Shown here piece after piece: positions 27,477 to 36,591 of a stretch of DNA of 64,000 bases (positions within the stretch are counted from its first letter, which is position 1; each line of letters begins with the position of its first letter). The position numbers were made by a program, and so were the translations under genes. The stretch is from positions 62,001-126,000 of the forward strand of contig JAFDGA010000001.1 of NCBI GenBank assembly GCA_019309545.1, read 5' to 3'. Source of the stretch: Deltaproteobacteria bacterium. GTDB taxonomy: Bacteria > Desulfobacterota > Desulfobaccia > Desulfobaccales > Desulfobaccaceae. A model generated the notes under the pieces. The model saw nothing but the letters and a program-made list of their open reading frames with translations, did not search any database and was not told where the DNA came from.

Positions 27477-29210
27477 TTAAATGCCCTCCAAAACCCGGTC
27501 GATTTCGGCATCGCTGAAATCCCAGGTGACATGGTGCGGGGCCAGATTTTCTTTAAAGAATTCCGGCAGCCGATCGTGGCTCGGGGTAAATCCGGCATCG
27601 CGGTTAAAACTCCTTTCATCCCGGAGTACCTGCTCTCCCAGGGCCAGGATATCGTCGCTAACCAGGCTCTCACCATAACGAGCATTGATCATATCGATGA
27701 TACATTGTAAGGCCTCGGGATTATCGAGCACGGCAAAAGCGGTAAACAGGCAGAGGCCGATACTATCAATGGCCGCGGTGGCAATCTGCAGGTTACGGGC
27801 CAGTTCGATCTGGCCTTGCTTCTGCAGGGGATCACTCTTGCCCCCGCATCCCAGGATGTTCTTGGCCACGGTGTAGCCCGCGGTATGGTCGCCGCCCATC
27901 GGCGAAGTGGCATAAGTCAGGCCAATGCCCTTTTCGGCGCGGGGATCATAAGCCGGCAGCCCTTGCCGTTTCACCACTGGGACCCGATCGACTCCTAAGG
28001 CCTGTCCGGCATAAGCCGAGCCATTGCCGATGATCAGTCCCCAGGGGTCATCGCTAGCCACTTTTTTGACCGTGTTGATGGCGGCTTGACCATCACCCCA
28101 GGGAATCAGACCGCCTTCCATCATCACCCCCAGGGCTACCCCGGTTTCGATGGTGTCCAGGCCCAAATCATCGCAGAGGTGATCCAACTGGGCAATAACG
28201 TCCAGGTCTTTGATGGTGGTATGGGCTCCCAAGGCCCAGATGGTCTCATATTCGAACCCCGAGGTAAGGTATTTGCCGTCCGCATCATGGTAGGTCTGGG
28301 AACAGTGGATGACACAGCCGGGATGGCATCCTTCTTTGGTCTTGCCACCCCGTTGCTTGATCAATTCGACCATTTTCTCCCCGCTCAGATCCGCGGCAAA
28401 GGCAAACCGGCCGCGCCGGAAGTTCTGGGTGGGCAAGGCTCCGGCGTTGTTGACAATATTGACCAACACCGCGGTGCCATAAGTGGGCAGGGCCTGGCCG
28501 CTCACCGGATGATTGACTAGGAGTTGGGCCCACTTGCGGGCCGCAGCCTTAAATTTCTCCTCATCTGCCATCCGCAGTGCGGGCTTGGTGTGGAGGTCAT
28601 CGATTACCAGGGCCTTAAGTTTTTTCGAACCCATCAGCGCCCCCAGCCCACCCCGGCCCGCAGCCCGGCTGGGGCGACCCTGGTTATCAGCAAACTGAAT
28701 ACTGGCGGCGCACAAACGTTTCTCGCCGGCCGGTCCGATGCTCAGCATCCCCACCTGCTGGCCAAACCTCTCCCGCAATCGGGCCATAGTCTCATAATTT
28801 CCCAGTCCCACATAATCGCCTGCCGGGAAAAACTCCACCCCCTCATGGGAAAGCCGAACCAGGGAGAAGTTGCCCTGGGCCGGCTTGCCTTCGACGATCA
28901 CCGCCTTGATACCCAGACGAGCCAGTTTTTGGGAGACGATGCCCCCGGCATTGCTCTCCTTAATAGTGCCGGTGAGGGGAGATTTGCCCCCCACTGAGAT
29001 GCGCCCGGAGTTGGCCGCCGGTGTCCCGGTCAACAGCCCCGGGGCCAGAATCAGCCTGTTGGCAGCGCTTAAGGGATGGCAGGTGGGGGGCACTTCCTTC
29101 CGGATAATCCGGGAAGTGAGGCCGCGTCCTCCTAATCCCGCATAAGCCGGTGAATCTTCTTCCCAATAAAAACTGCAATCGTCCATATTGAGACGCAAGA
29201 TCCTGGACAT
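27477..29210 (-). CDS. Tungsten-containing aldehyde ferredoxin oxidoreductase
   Basis: This is a 577-residue AOR-family enzyme that oxidises aldehydes to acids, reducing ferredoxin, with a tungsten-bispyranopterin and one 4Fe-4S cluster in the cytoplasm. The N-terminal AOR domain shows AGLGGRGLTSRII, GTPAANSGRISVGGKSPLTG and GRGGLGALMGSKKLKAL. The cluster ligands are probably CHPGCVIHC, with a C-x3-C-x3-C spacing, plus the Cys of SIGLCLFTAF. AAGGAGG precedes the ATG. The gene stands alone, with no ferredoxin gene beside it. Its substrate is unknown. The family is typical of strict anaerobes. Confidence 0.92.
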   Translation of the reverse strand: MSRILRLNMDDCSFYWEEDSPAYAGLGGRGLTSRIIRKEVPPTCHPLSAANRLILAPGLLTGTPAANSGRISVGGKSPLTGTIKESNAGGIVSQKLARLGIKAVIVEGKPAQGNFSLVRLSHEGVEFFPAGDYVGLGNYETMARLRERFGQQVGMLSIGPAGEKRLCAASIQFADNQGRPSRAAGRGGLGALMGSKKLKALVIDDLHTKPALRMADEEKFKAAARKWAQLLVNHPVSGQALPTYGTAVLVNIVNNAGALPTQNFRRGRFAFAADLSGEKMVELIKQRGGKTKEGCHPGCVIHCSQTYHDADGKYLTSGFEYETIWALGAHTTIKDLDVIAQLDHLCDDLGLDTIETGVALGVMMEGGLIPWGDGQAAINTVKKVASDDPWGLIIGNGSAYAGQALGVDRVPVVKRQGLPAYDPRAEKGIGLTYATSPMGGDHTAGYTVAKNILGCGGKSDPLQKQGQIELARNLQIATAAIDSIGLCLFTAFAVLDNPEALQCIIDMINARYGESLVSDDILALGEQVLRDERSFNRDAGFTPSHDRLPEFFKENLAPHHVTWDFSDAEIDRVLEGI

Positions 29211-29700
29211 GACATCCTCCTTTCCGCCTACCCTGATTAATCGCTCCGGTTATCAGCCCCTGCTCGGCTGCCTTGGGAAATTATTAGCCTTACTGCAACA
29301 ATTATGATAATAAAATATCTGCAATTAAAAAATGTGTCAATCATGATTATCCCTATCCCTTGATCCTCATAAAACCAAAACCACGTTATTATTATTTTAT
29401 TTGTACTTTCTTCCGGTTATCTTAATTTAGAAAACAATTATTAGAAATAGATTTAATATCATAAAAGAGCTATTTAGCCATAATATAGATTACTATATTA
29501 TTAGGAAATTTATTTGCGATAGGTCATGGCTTCTGATATATCCTAAGGCTAGCTCATGCAGTGCCTTTATCAAAATCAGATTTGCGTCCCAGGGGAATAG
29601 GGTGGCTTGCTAAAATATGTCAATGATCCTATGCCTGGGTTTTTGAAATCCTGGCAAAAAACATCTGAAGCCGCCAAACCTGAAAACAAGGAGATAACTT
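29211..29700. other. AT-rich intergenic region between AOR and tlpA genes
   Basis: About 490 bases between divergent genes, with a strongly AT-rich centre (29290-29520). No coding frame or hairpin of note. Promoters for both genes must lie here, but no consensus pair is convincing. Confidence 0.5.
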
Positions 29701-30201
29701 ATGAAAGCATCTGGTGTATGGAGACGTAGTAGCTGGATTCTATGCCTAGCTTTGTTGGGACTCCTGACCATGAGTAGTATGATCGGGGCTGCCGGGAAAA
29801 TGGCGCCAGACTTTTCCCTGCCCGATATTCAGGGTAAGAGCTACACCTTAAGTCAGCTCAAGGGGAAAGTGGTGCTCCTTAATTTTTTCACTATCTGGTG
29901 TATGCCCTGTCGGGAAGAAATGCCCGATCTGAATGCGATATATAAAGAATATCAAGATAAGGGCTTGGAAATCCTGGGCATCTGTCTCAAGGCAGACCCT
30001 AATCAGCTGCGCTTCTTCGTCAAAAAGATGAACCTGGAATATCCGGTATTAAACGGTACCGAACAGGTAAATAAGGATTACGGAGAGATTACCGGCGTCC
30101 CCACCACCTTTATCATTAATAAAAATGGTAACATCGTCCACGAAATCGTCGGCGCCCGGGACAAGGCTGAGTTTTTAAGTCTCATTGAGCCTCTTTTATA
30201 G
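29701..30201 (+). CDS. TlpA-family thioredoxin-like protein
   Basis: This 166-residue exported redox protein has an N-terminal signal/membrane segment (SSWILCLALLGLLTMSSMIGAAG) and a TlpA/ResA-type thioredoxin domain. The active site is CMPC in FTIWCMPCREEMPDL, and the cis-Pro region is TGVPTTFIINKNG. It probably reduces disulfides in the periplasm, for example in cytochrome c maturation. AAGGAG precedes the ATG. It is a single gene, and a small hairpin follows the stop codon. Confidence 0.88.
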   Translation: MKASGVWRRSSWILCLALLGLLTMSSMIGAAGKMAPDFSLPDIQGKSYTLSQLKGKVVLLNFFTIWCMPCREEMPDLNAIYKEYQDKGLEILGICLKADPNQLRFFVKKMNLEYPVLNGTEQVNKDYGEITGVPTTFIINKNGNIVHEIVGARDKAEFLSLIEPLL

Positions 30202-30202
30202 G

Positions 30203-30221
30203 GTGGGCGGAAATGGCCCAC
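30203..30221 (+). terminator. Hairpin after tlpA-like gene
   Basis: GTGGGC (30203-30208) pairs with GCCCAC (30216-30221) around a 7-base loop immediately after the stop codon. There is no T-tract, so termination is uncertain. Confidence 0.4.
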
Positions 30222-30361
30222 GTCTGAGCCAACTACCCAGGGACCAACTATCTATCCCTGATGTAGTCGTGGTGCCTTGATGGTTTTAGGCGTCAGGTTC
30301 GACCTACCGCAATGTTTGTGATTGGCGGGGCGGAGCAGAGCTGGTCTTTTAATGCGCCAAA

Positions 30362-31654
30362 CTATTCCGCCAGCCAGGAGAAGTCGCCTTCATCCAGACG
30401 CCGCCGGATAGTTTGTTCCAATTCTTGGTACGTCGGATCATTTTGGAGAAATTGGAAAGGGTGGAAATCAAAAGGTATCAGCCGCAGCAAGGGGTCCTCG
30501 GCCAGGCTGGTTAAATAGGTCAGAGTCTGCTCCCGGTTCTGCAGCTGGGCATAAGCTTGGGCATAGAGCTCCTTGTATTCGATTTCCAAATAGTCTAAAG
30601 GATATTCAGCCGGATCCTTATAGGTCAAAAGCCTGGCCAAGGCCTCTTCGGGGCGCTGGAGCTTCAATAGACAGCCGATCAGAGCCAGGCGGGCCGCATC
30701 TAAATCCGGCAGAAGAGCCAGCACCCGTTCATACTGCTCGACAGCTTCGGGCACCTTGCCTCGCGCTTCAGAGATTTTCCCCAATAGAAACAGGGCGTCC
30801 GCCAGCTTGGGTTCTAAATCCAACAACTCCACAATATATTGGGAGGCGCGTTCAATCTGGACGGCCGTACCGGCCGCCAGCAGCTTTTCCGCCACCAGGA
30901 GCCGCAACCAGAGATCATGGGGGGTAAGGTCAATGATTTTTTCCAGATAGGCCAGTTCGACATCATCAATCACTGGATAGCGGATGGTCACTCCCAGGGC
31001 AATCTGGGAAATGTGTTTCAGCTCATAAAGATATGTTATCCCCTCGAAACCCTTCAGCATGGTCTCTTTGGGTTCAAAATCGACCCGGAAATGGGCCCGG
31101 CGACAGACCCGATAAGCACTGTGGCTCAGGTAGATTTTGGAGTGGGAACCTTTGCGGCTTTCGGATTCGATGCGCTTGGCCAGATTGATCTGGAACCCCT
31201 CGGGAGTCGGGAATTCTTTGTTCCCCGGATGCCAAGCCATGACGATCTTGCCGAAATTGATCCCGATGCCGACATCTTTGGGGATCTGGCCGATATCCAC
31301 CCGGGTGCGGTTAAAGAGGGACAATAGCCATTTGATTTTCAGATGTAAGGCCATGCTCACCAAGGTCTTGAGATCCGCGGCTGGAGTCGTCAGGAGGATG
31401 AGGAACAGTTCATCGCCCTTCAAGCTATAGAAAAAATTTTTATGTAGCTGATAGCGGCGCTGCCTCTTATCAAAAATTAAATGTTGTTGGAAGGTGTTGA
31501 CGGCAACCTCTTGAAATTGCGAAATAAAATCATCATAATTTTCCAACGAGGCATTGTTGGAGACCTCCACACAATTGACGATATCGCCAAATAGAATGGC
31601 CGCTTCAATAATTTTCTTGCTTTCTTCGGACACTTTAATATCTGGCTCTGCCAA
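30362..31654 (-). CDS. Class III nucleotide cyclase-like domain with TPR repeats
   Basis: This 430-residue protein has an N-terminal class III adenylyl/guanylyl cyclase domain (about 15-200) and C-terminal TPR repeats (about 225-400). Residues that could bind metal are D24 (FGDI) and D81 (KGDEL), and the N-x3-R signature is N157/R161 in INLAKRIE. The two Asp are about 57 residues apart, longer than usual. Activity is therefore possible but unproven. The TPR part (LFLLGKISEARGKVPEAVEQYERVL) suggests protein interactions. It is the last gene of the frd-like run, with a TTG start and weak ribosome site. Confidence 0.75.
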   Translation of the reverse strand: MAEPDIKVSEESKKIIEAAILFGDIVNCVEVSNNASLENYDDFISQFQEVAVNTFQQHLIFDKRQRRYQLHKNFFYSLKGDELFLILLTTPAADLKTLVSMALHLKIKWLLSLFNRTRVDIGQIPKDVGIGINFGKIVMAWHPGNKEFPTPEGFQINLAKRIESESRKGSHSKIYLSHSAYRVCRRAHFRVDFEPKETMLKGFEGITYLYELKHISQIALGVTIRYPVIDDVELAYLEKIIDLTPHDLWLRLLVAEKLLAAGTAVQIERASQYIVELLDLEPKLADALFLLGKISEARGKVPEAVEQYERVLALLPDLDAARLALIGCLLKLQRPEEALARLLTYKDPAEYPLDYLEIEYKELYAQAYAQLQNREQTLTYLTSLAEDPLLRLIPFDFHPFQFLQNDPTYQELEQTIRRRLDEGDFSWLAE

Positions 31655-31680
31655 TACTGCCGCCTAAGTTTCAGGAAAGA

Positions 31681-32058
31681 TTAAAAAATAAACACTTTGT
31701 AATCAGGGGCGGCCATTAGATCGACCAGCACCGCGCCGCCGGAGATTTTAGCCCGGTCTATCAGTTCGTCCGGCGGAATCAGGCGCTTATTGGCACAGGC
31801 CTCACAGACGTGGATAACCGTTTGGCGCTGCTGGAGTTTGTTTAGCAAATCTTTCATCTGCTCCCCGGTAGTGGTGGCGATGCCTTCGGCAATGCCCAAG
31901 TGAGCCCAATGAACGGCCTCATCTACCAGAAAGATTTCCACATAATGGCCCTTATCAGCAGCAATACTGGCAAACTGAACGGCTCGGGTGGCGGCTCCAG
32001 CCTCGCCCAGGCCTTTGGTCAACACAAACAGTAACTTGGAAGCAGTGTCAGATACCAT
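31681..32058 (-). CDS. DsrE-family protein
   Basis: This 125-residue protein is related to the DsrE/DsrF/YchN sulfur-relay fold. N-terminal LLFVLTKGLGEAG is the first strand and helix, followed by AIAADKGHYVEIFLVDEAV-like features (IAADKGHYVEIFLVDEAVHW). A Cys pair (CEACANK) sits around residue 88. It lies 9 bases after the fumarate reductase iron-sulfur gene, clearly co-transcribed. DsrE-type proteins carry persulfide or serve as redox adaptors, so a link to electron flow in the frd operon is an inference from position. Confidence 0.75.
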   Translation of the reverse strand: MVSDTASKLLFVLTKGLGEAGAATRAVQFASIAADKGHYVEIFLVDEAVHWAHLGIAEGIATTTGEQMKDLLNKLQQRQTVIHVCEACANKRLIPPDELIDRAKISGGAVLVDLMAAPDYKVFIF

Positions 32059-32067
32059 TGCTCCCCT

Positions 32068-32805
32068 CTAGTTTCTTTTGCTTTTTAGGGCTGCCAGACC
32101 CATTTTACGCCGGACAAAGGCCAGTTGGCTCTGTAAGGGCAGCTCCAGCGGGCACAGATCATCGCAGGCCATCAGGCCGATGCAACCGAAGATCCCCTCG
32201 TCGGTCCCTACCACCTCGAAGATCTGGGCCGGAGTCCGCTGATCCCGGGGGTCGATGAGAAAGCGGGCAATCCGATTAAGGCCAGCAGCGCCAATAAAAT
32301 CAGCGCGGATATTAGCAGTGGCACAGGCGGCGATGCAACAGCCGCATTCAATACAGCGCTCTGCCTCATAAATTTCCAGGGCGGTTGGGTTATCCATGCG
32401 CTCCTCGACCGCCTTAGGATCAAAGTTTTTATCGGTATGGATCCAGGTCTCGGTGCGGATGTTAAGATCATGGAACCAGGTGCCGGTATCCACTGACAAA
32501 TCGCCGATCAGTTTAAACACTGGCAGCGGCATCAGAGTGATATGCTCCGGCAAGTCCTTGATCAGGGTTTTACAGGCCAACCGGGGGCGGCCATTGATGA
32601 GCATGGCGCAAGAGCCACAGACCGCAGCCCGACAGACAAAATCAAACATCAGGGAGGGATCCTGCTCCTCCCGCAGGCGGTTGAGGGCGATGAAGACGCT
32701 CATATCCGCGGTCTCATCCAACTGGAAATCCTGCATCCGGGGCTTGATTTCCGGAGTGGCGGGATTGTAGCGAAAGATGCTGAAGGTCAGGGTGCGATTC
32801 GACAT
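32068..32805 (-). CDS. frdB: Fumarate reductase/succinate dehydrogenase iron-sulfur subunit
   Basis: This 245-residue subunit passes electrons between flavin and heme. It carries a 2Fe-2S site (CRAAVCGSCAMLINGRPRLAC), a 4Fe-4S site (CIECGCCIAAC) and a 3Fe-4S site (CIGLMACDDLCP). TAGGAGG precedes the ATG. It follows the flavoprotein gene by 12 bases, and a DsrE-like gene comes next. The cluster spacing is typical of the Wolinella-type quinol:fumarate reductase; direction in vivo (fumarate reduction or succinate oxidation) cannot be told from sequence. Confidence 0.93.
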   Translation of the reverse strand: MSNRTLTFSIFRYNPATPEIKPRMQDFQLDETADMSVFIALNRLREEQDPSLMFDFVCRAAVCGSCAMLINGRPRLACKTLIKDLPEHITLMPLPVFKLIGDLSVDTGTWFHDLNIRTETWIHTDKNFDPKAVEERMDNPTALEIYEAERCIECGCCIAACATANIRADFIGAAGLNRIARFLIDPRDQRTPAQIFEVVGTDEGIFGCIGLMACDDLCPLELPLQSQLAFVRRKMGLAALKSKRN

Positions 32806-32817
32806 GGGACTTGCCTC

Positions 32818-34647
32818 CTATTCGCCCATCGTAACTCCGGTGGATCTAACCGTTTCACCGTAGCCCCGTTCGCCCGGGGGCAATTCTATGATGGTCACCG
32901 GTTCGTATTTCAGTTCAGGCAGTTCCGCGCCTTCCGGCCAGTAGGCCAGGGTGCGTTTGAGCCAATTGGTATCATCCCGTTGGGGGTAGTCTTCGCGGTA
33001 ATGACTGCCCCGACTTTCGGTGCGTTTTAAGGCTCCGTAGGCAATGCAGAGGGCCAGCTTGAGCATCCCCGGCAGCCGCAGCGCGGCCCCGACTTCGGGG
33101 TTGGGCCCCAGGCCGTTGGAGCGCAGTCTGATCCGATAAGAGCGGGCATGTAGATCTTTCAAAACCTCCACCGCGTGCTCAAGCTTGGCATGGTCCCGGA
33201 AGATGCCGACATTTTCCAGCAGGGTCTCTTCCATCCGGCGACGCAACTCATAAACATACTCTTCCCCCTGTTTATTGGACAGGAGGGCCTCGATGCGAGC
33301 TTCCTGTTTAGCCGCGGCATCACTGACCAATCTCGGGGTGAAGTTCAGAGGGGCCTCTCGGACGTACTCGGCCACCCGCATGCCGACCACCATGCCCATT
33401 ACCACGGTCTCGGCCAGGGAGTTGCCGCCTAACCGGTTAAAACCATGCAAATCCCAACAAGCGGATTCTCCCGCAGCAAATAGCCCCTTGAGGCCATAGG
33501 CGTCGCCGTCTTTATTGGTCCGCACGCCGCCCATGGAGTAGTGTTGGGTGGGGACCACTGGAATAAGGGAATCGACCGGGTCAATGTCCAGGAAATTTTT
33601 ACAGATGGAGGCCACCTCGCGCAGATTGGTATGGATATGCTCCGGGCCCAGATGGCGGATATCCAGCCACAGATGAGGTCCGTAAGGGCTTTCGACCCCG
33701 AAGCCCTGGCGGATATGATAAGTCATCCGTCGGCTGACCACGTCCCGGCTGGCCAACTCCTTTTTCGCCGGCTCGTAATCAGGCATGAAGCGGTGCAGGT
33801 TCTTATCCAACAGATAACCGCCATCGCCGCGGCAGCCCTCGGTGACCAGGATGTTGGTGGGGACGATCCCGGTAGGATGGAATTGCACCGCCTCCATGTT
33901 ACCCAGAGGCACCACCCCAGTGTCCAGAGCAATGGCCATGCCAGTGCCCTCATTAATCACCGCGTTGGTGGAAGTGCCGTAGATGCGGCCGTAGCCGCCG
34001 GTGGCAATGACCGTGGCCTTGGCCAGATAGGCGCGGAGGCGGCCGCTGCGCAGGCAACGAGCTATACAGCCATAACAATTTTCGCCATCGTGAATCAGGC
34101 TAACCGCTTCCATGCGGTCATGCACCGTGACCCCTAATTTGACCACTACAGAGTCCATGGCATACTGCAGGACATGTCCGGTACCATCCGCGGCATAGCA
34201 GGTCCGCCATTTGGCGGTGCCGCCAAAGGCCCGCTGGGCGATGAGCCCTTCTTTTTCCGCCAGATCCTCGATTTCGGTGCCGCTCGGCAAGGTTTTTTTA
34301 CCTGGCACCACCCGGGTCCAGGGCACTCCCCAATGGGCCAGTTGGCGGACCGCAATCGGAGCCAGATTGACAAACCGGCGCACCACATCTTGCTCTGCCC
34401 CCCAGTCCGAGCCTTTGACGGTGTCCTCAAAATGAATATCGGCATTGTCGCCGTAGCCCATGGCGACGTTGGCTAACGATGCCTGCATGCCGCCTTGGGC
34501 TGCGGTACTGTGGGAACGCCGGGGAGGCACCAGGCTCAGGATAGTGGTCTCATGTCCGTGCATAGCCGCCTCGATAGCCACTCGTTCCCCGGCCAGACCA
34601 GCGCCAATGACCAATACATCAGTAATATGCACCTCTTGCCACTTCAT
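32818..34647 (-). CDS. frdA: Fumarate reductase/succinate dehydrogenase flavoprotein subunit
   Basis: This 609-residue catalytic subunit has an FAD-binding motif GAGLAGERVAIEAA. RRSHSTAAQGGMQASL holds the His that binds FAD covalently. The active-site loops are HPTGI and TQHYSMGGVRTN, and the fumarate-binding Arg lies in the C-terminal half. I chose the ATG at 34647, which overlaps the frdC stop (ATGA); an in-frame start 82 codons upstream would lie in frdC and is not real. It forms a complex with FrdB and the membrane subunit FrdC, on the cytoplasmic face of the membrane. Confidence 0.94.
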   Translation of the reverse strand: MKWQEVHITDVLVIGAGLAGERVAIEAAMHGHETTILSLVPPRRSHSTAAQGGMQASLANVAMGYGDNADIHFEDTVKGSDWGAEQDVVRRFVNLAPIAVRQLAHWGVPWTRVVPGKKTLPSGTEIEDLAEKEGLIAQRAFGGTAKWRTCYAADGTGHVLQYAMDSVVVKLGVTVHDRMEAVSLIHDGENCYGCIARCLRSGRLRAYLAKATVIATGGYGRIYGTSTNAVINEGTGMAIALDTGVVPLGNMEAVQFHPTGIVPTNILVTEGCRGDGGYLLDKNLHRFMPDYEPAKKELASRDVVSRRMTYHIRQGFGVESPYGPHLWLDIRHLGPEHIHTNLREVASICKNFLDIDPVDSLIPVVPTQHYSMGGVRTNKDGDAYGLKGLFAAGESACWDLHGFNRLGGNSLAETVVMGMVVGMRVAEYVREAPLNFTPRLVSDAAAKQEARIEALLSNKQGEEYVYELRRRMEETLLENVGIFRDHAKLEHAVEVLKDLHARSYRIRLRSNGLGPNPEVGAALRLPGMLKLALCIAYGALKRTESRGSHYREDYPQRDDTNWLKRTLAYWPEGAELPELKYEPVTIIELPPGERGYGETVRSTGVTMGE

Positions 34648-35291
34648 TGCGCACCTCCGGCCGAAACCAAGAACAGGAAGACCAGCAAGGCCACCATCCC
34701 TAAGGTCACAAAAAATATCCCGATATAGATCAGATAGCGGGCCACTTGGCGTCGGGGCAGCCAGCCCCATTTGACGAAAATGCGATATAGCCCGACCATG
34801 GCATGGGTTTCCGCCACCACCAGCAACAACAGGTAGACCAGGAATTGCGGGGATTGCACATGGGCGGCGGCCCGGACCGCTTCGATGGGCCAATCCTTAA
34901 GGCCGATAACGATGTGGACGGTGGCTAAAATCAGAATGGCCATACCAGTGACGATCTGCACCACCCAGAACCAGGTATCAATGTGGGCCAAACGCCGGGA
35001 ATGCTGCCAGACGATTTGCATCTCCTGAAACCTCCAGGGAGCTTTGCGCAGGGCGATAATCCCGTGGCCAATAATTGCGATAATTATTAGAGGAATGCCT
35101 ATGTAGGAAAGATAGTAGGCATCCATTGCCGCTGATTTCTGATCAAAAGCTTCAGGCCCGAAAATAATATAGGAGACCGCGATAATATGGAACTGCAAGA
35201 ACAGCAGCAGAAACAGGCCGCTGGTCAACTCCAGCAGTTCGACCCAGGCCTCCAGTCGAGGGCTTTTGGTCAAGGTTTTTTGTAAAAGCAT
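34644..35291 (-). CDS. frdC: Fumarate reductase/succinate dehydrogenase cytochrome b subunit
   Basis: This 215-residue membrane subunit has five predicted transmembrane helices. His residues that could bind two hemes occur in QFHII (about 39), IGHGI, TVHIVIG and ETHAMVG. The pattern fits the diheme, single-subunit type B of epsilon- and deltaproteobacteria rather than the SdhC/SdhD pair. It anchors FrdAB and reacts with menaquinol/menaquinone. AAAGGAG lies before the ATG. It is the first gene of the operon, and a promoter is seen at 35398-35426. Confidence 0.9.
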   Translation of the reverse strand: MLLQKTLTKSPRLEAWVELLELTSGLFLLLFLQFHIIAVSYIIFGPEAFDQKSAAMDAYYLSYIGIPLIIIAIIGHGIIALRKAPWRFQEMQIVWQHSRRLAHIDTWFWVVQIVTGMAILILATVHIVIGLKDWPIEAVRAAAHVQSPQFLVYLLLLVVAETHAMVGLYRIFVKWGWLPRRQVARYLIYIGIFFVTLGMVALLVFLFLVSAGGAQ

Positions 35292-35397
35292 GGGTACTCC
35301 TTTGCTTTTAAACTTGAGGGGACTAATATCCTCTCCCGCTTCTGGTGGCTAATCAGGTTCTTTAGAAGAGATTTCGTAAAATTTATCACAATTAAAT

Positions 35398-35426
35398 ATT
35401 CTGTGCTGATCAGGACTAGATGTCAA
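35398..35426 (-). promoter_or_regulatory. Promoter of frdCAB
   Basis: On the minus strand TTGACA (35421-35426) and CAGAAT (35398-35403) are 17 bases apart, about 107 bases before the frdC ATG. The -35 is perfect and the -10 matches four of six bases. Confidence 0.55.
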
Positions 35427-35474
35427 GCAATTTGTCATCCGTCTCTTGCTTCTGGAAGCGAACGCCGGAGTTCT

Positions 35475-36287
35475 CTAATGACCGCCAACCCCAAAATAAA
35501 TCAGGACCAGCGCTGCTATTGCGGCTATGAGGCGATAACCGGCAAATACCATGAAGGTGTGTTGTTGCAAAAATCGGAGTAGATATTTAATGGTCAGATA
35601 GCTGGAGAGCACCGCCGCGGCAAACCCCAGGCTATAGGGCAACAAATGAAAGTTATCAACGCCGCCATTGATGATTTTGATGATATGCAGCAGTCCGGCG
35701 CCCAAAATAATCGGGGTCGACAGCAGAAAAGAAAAACGGGCCGCGGTATCCCGGGTCAGACCGAGAAACAGCCCGGTGGTTATAGTAATGCCGCTGCGGG
35801 ACACGCCGGGCATGATTGCCAAGGCCTGGGACAGACCGATGCACAGAGCATCTTTGACGGTCAGGCCCGGCAGTTGCCGTTTATGCTTGGCCAACTTTTC
35901 GGCTATGATCAGCAAAATGCCGACTGAGCCCAACAAAATGGCAACCTGGATCGGGCTGCGGAATATAGTCTCGGCCTGCTCTTCCAAAAGAAAACCAGCA
36001 AGCCCTCCCGGGATGGTGCCCAGAACCAGGTACCAGAACAACCGCCGCTCAAAGCGGTTGTGCCGCGCGGGTTTGAACAGGGCTTGCCCCATGGCCCACC
36101 ATTCCGGCCAGAAATAGGCCACCAGGGCTACCAGGGTCCCAACATGCAAAATAATATCAAACCCCAATCCGGCTTCTCTAATCCCCAGGAAATGCTCTAA
36201 CAGGGCCAGGTGGCCGGAGCTGGAAATTGGTAAAAATTCCGTAATCCCCTGGATAAGACCTAAAAAAATGGCTTCCACGACATGCAT
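35475..36287 (-). CDS. uppP: Undecaprenyl-diphosphatase
   Basis: This 270-residue integral membrane phosphatase (BacA family) recycles undecaprenyl pyrophosphate to the monophosphate carrier for cell wall and O-antigen synthesis. Signature segments are QGITEFLPISSSGHL near the N-terminus and PGVSRSGITI. Eight or so transmembrane helices are visible. It is full length. It follows the truncated TauE/SafE fragment on the same strand by 23 bases but is not functionally linked to it. Confidence 0.94.
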   Translation of the reverse strand: MHVVEAIFLGLIQGITEFLPISSSGHLALLEHFLGIREAGLGFDIILHVGTLVALVAYFWPEWWAMGQALFKPARHNRFERRLFWYLVLGTIPGGLAGFLLEEQAETIFRSPIQVAILLGSVGILLIIAEKLAKHKRQLPGLTVKDALCIGLSQALAIMPGVSRSGITITTGLFLGLTRDTAARFSFLLSTPIILGAGLLHIIKIINGGVDNFHLLPYSLGFAAAVLSSYLTIKYLLRFLQQHTFMVFAGYRLIAAIAALVLIYFGVGGH

Positions 36288-36310
36288 TTGGAAATATCAC
36301 TCTTATTCCA

Positions 36311-36571
36311 TCAGATAATACCGGTTCCTAAACCCACAGCAATCAGCAACAGCATCACCGCCACCAAGATTTGAATCATATCCAGAGTTACTTTTTTTAG
36401 CAACCGGTTTCCCAGGAAAGTTCCAGAAAAGGCGGACAGAGGGGCGGCTACAAGATAAGACAGATTAACTGCGGTTGCGGCCCCAGCCATATGAGTGCCA
36501 TACACCGACAGGCGAGCCAGATCTACCAAACAAGCAATCACTACCCCGGTGCCGATATAGCTCTGGGGGGG
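36311..36571 (-). pseudogene. Truncated TauE/SafE-family (TSUP) permease
   Basis: The frame reads PPQSYIGTGVVIACLVDLARLSVYG and then two membrane helices to the normal end (IQILVAVMLLLIAVGLGTGII). This is the C-terminal third of a TSUP anion exporter, which usually has about 250 residues. The frame opens at a TGA (36572-36574) with no start before GTG at 36541, and the neighbouring gene ends only 18 bases upstream, so the rest has been lost. Probably nonfunctional. Confidence 0.7.
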
Positions 36572-36591
36572 TCAACCCTGAATTAACCAGA

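Noticed and set aside
30280-30310. GGTTCGACC resembling a tRNA T-loop
   Set aside because: The flanking bases do not form a T-stem, and no acceptor stem or anticodon arm can be built.
32818-34893. Longer version of the fumarate reductase flavoprotein starting at 34893
   Set aside because: The extra 82 residues lie inside frdC and are not flavoprotein-like; the ATG at 34647 overlaps the frdC stop in the usual way.
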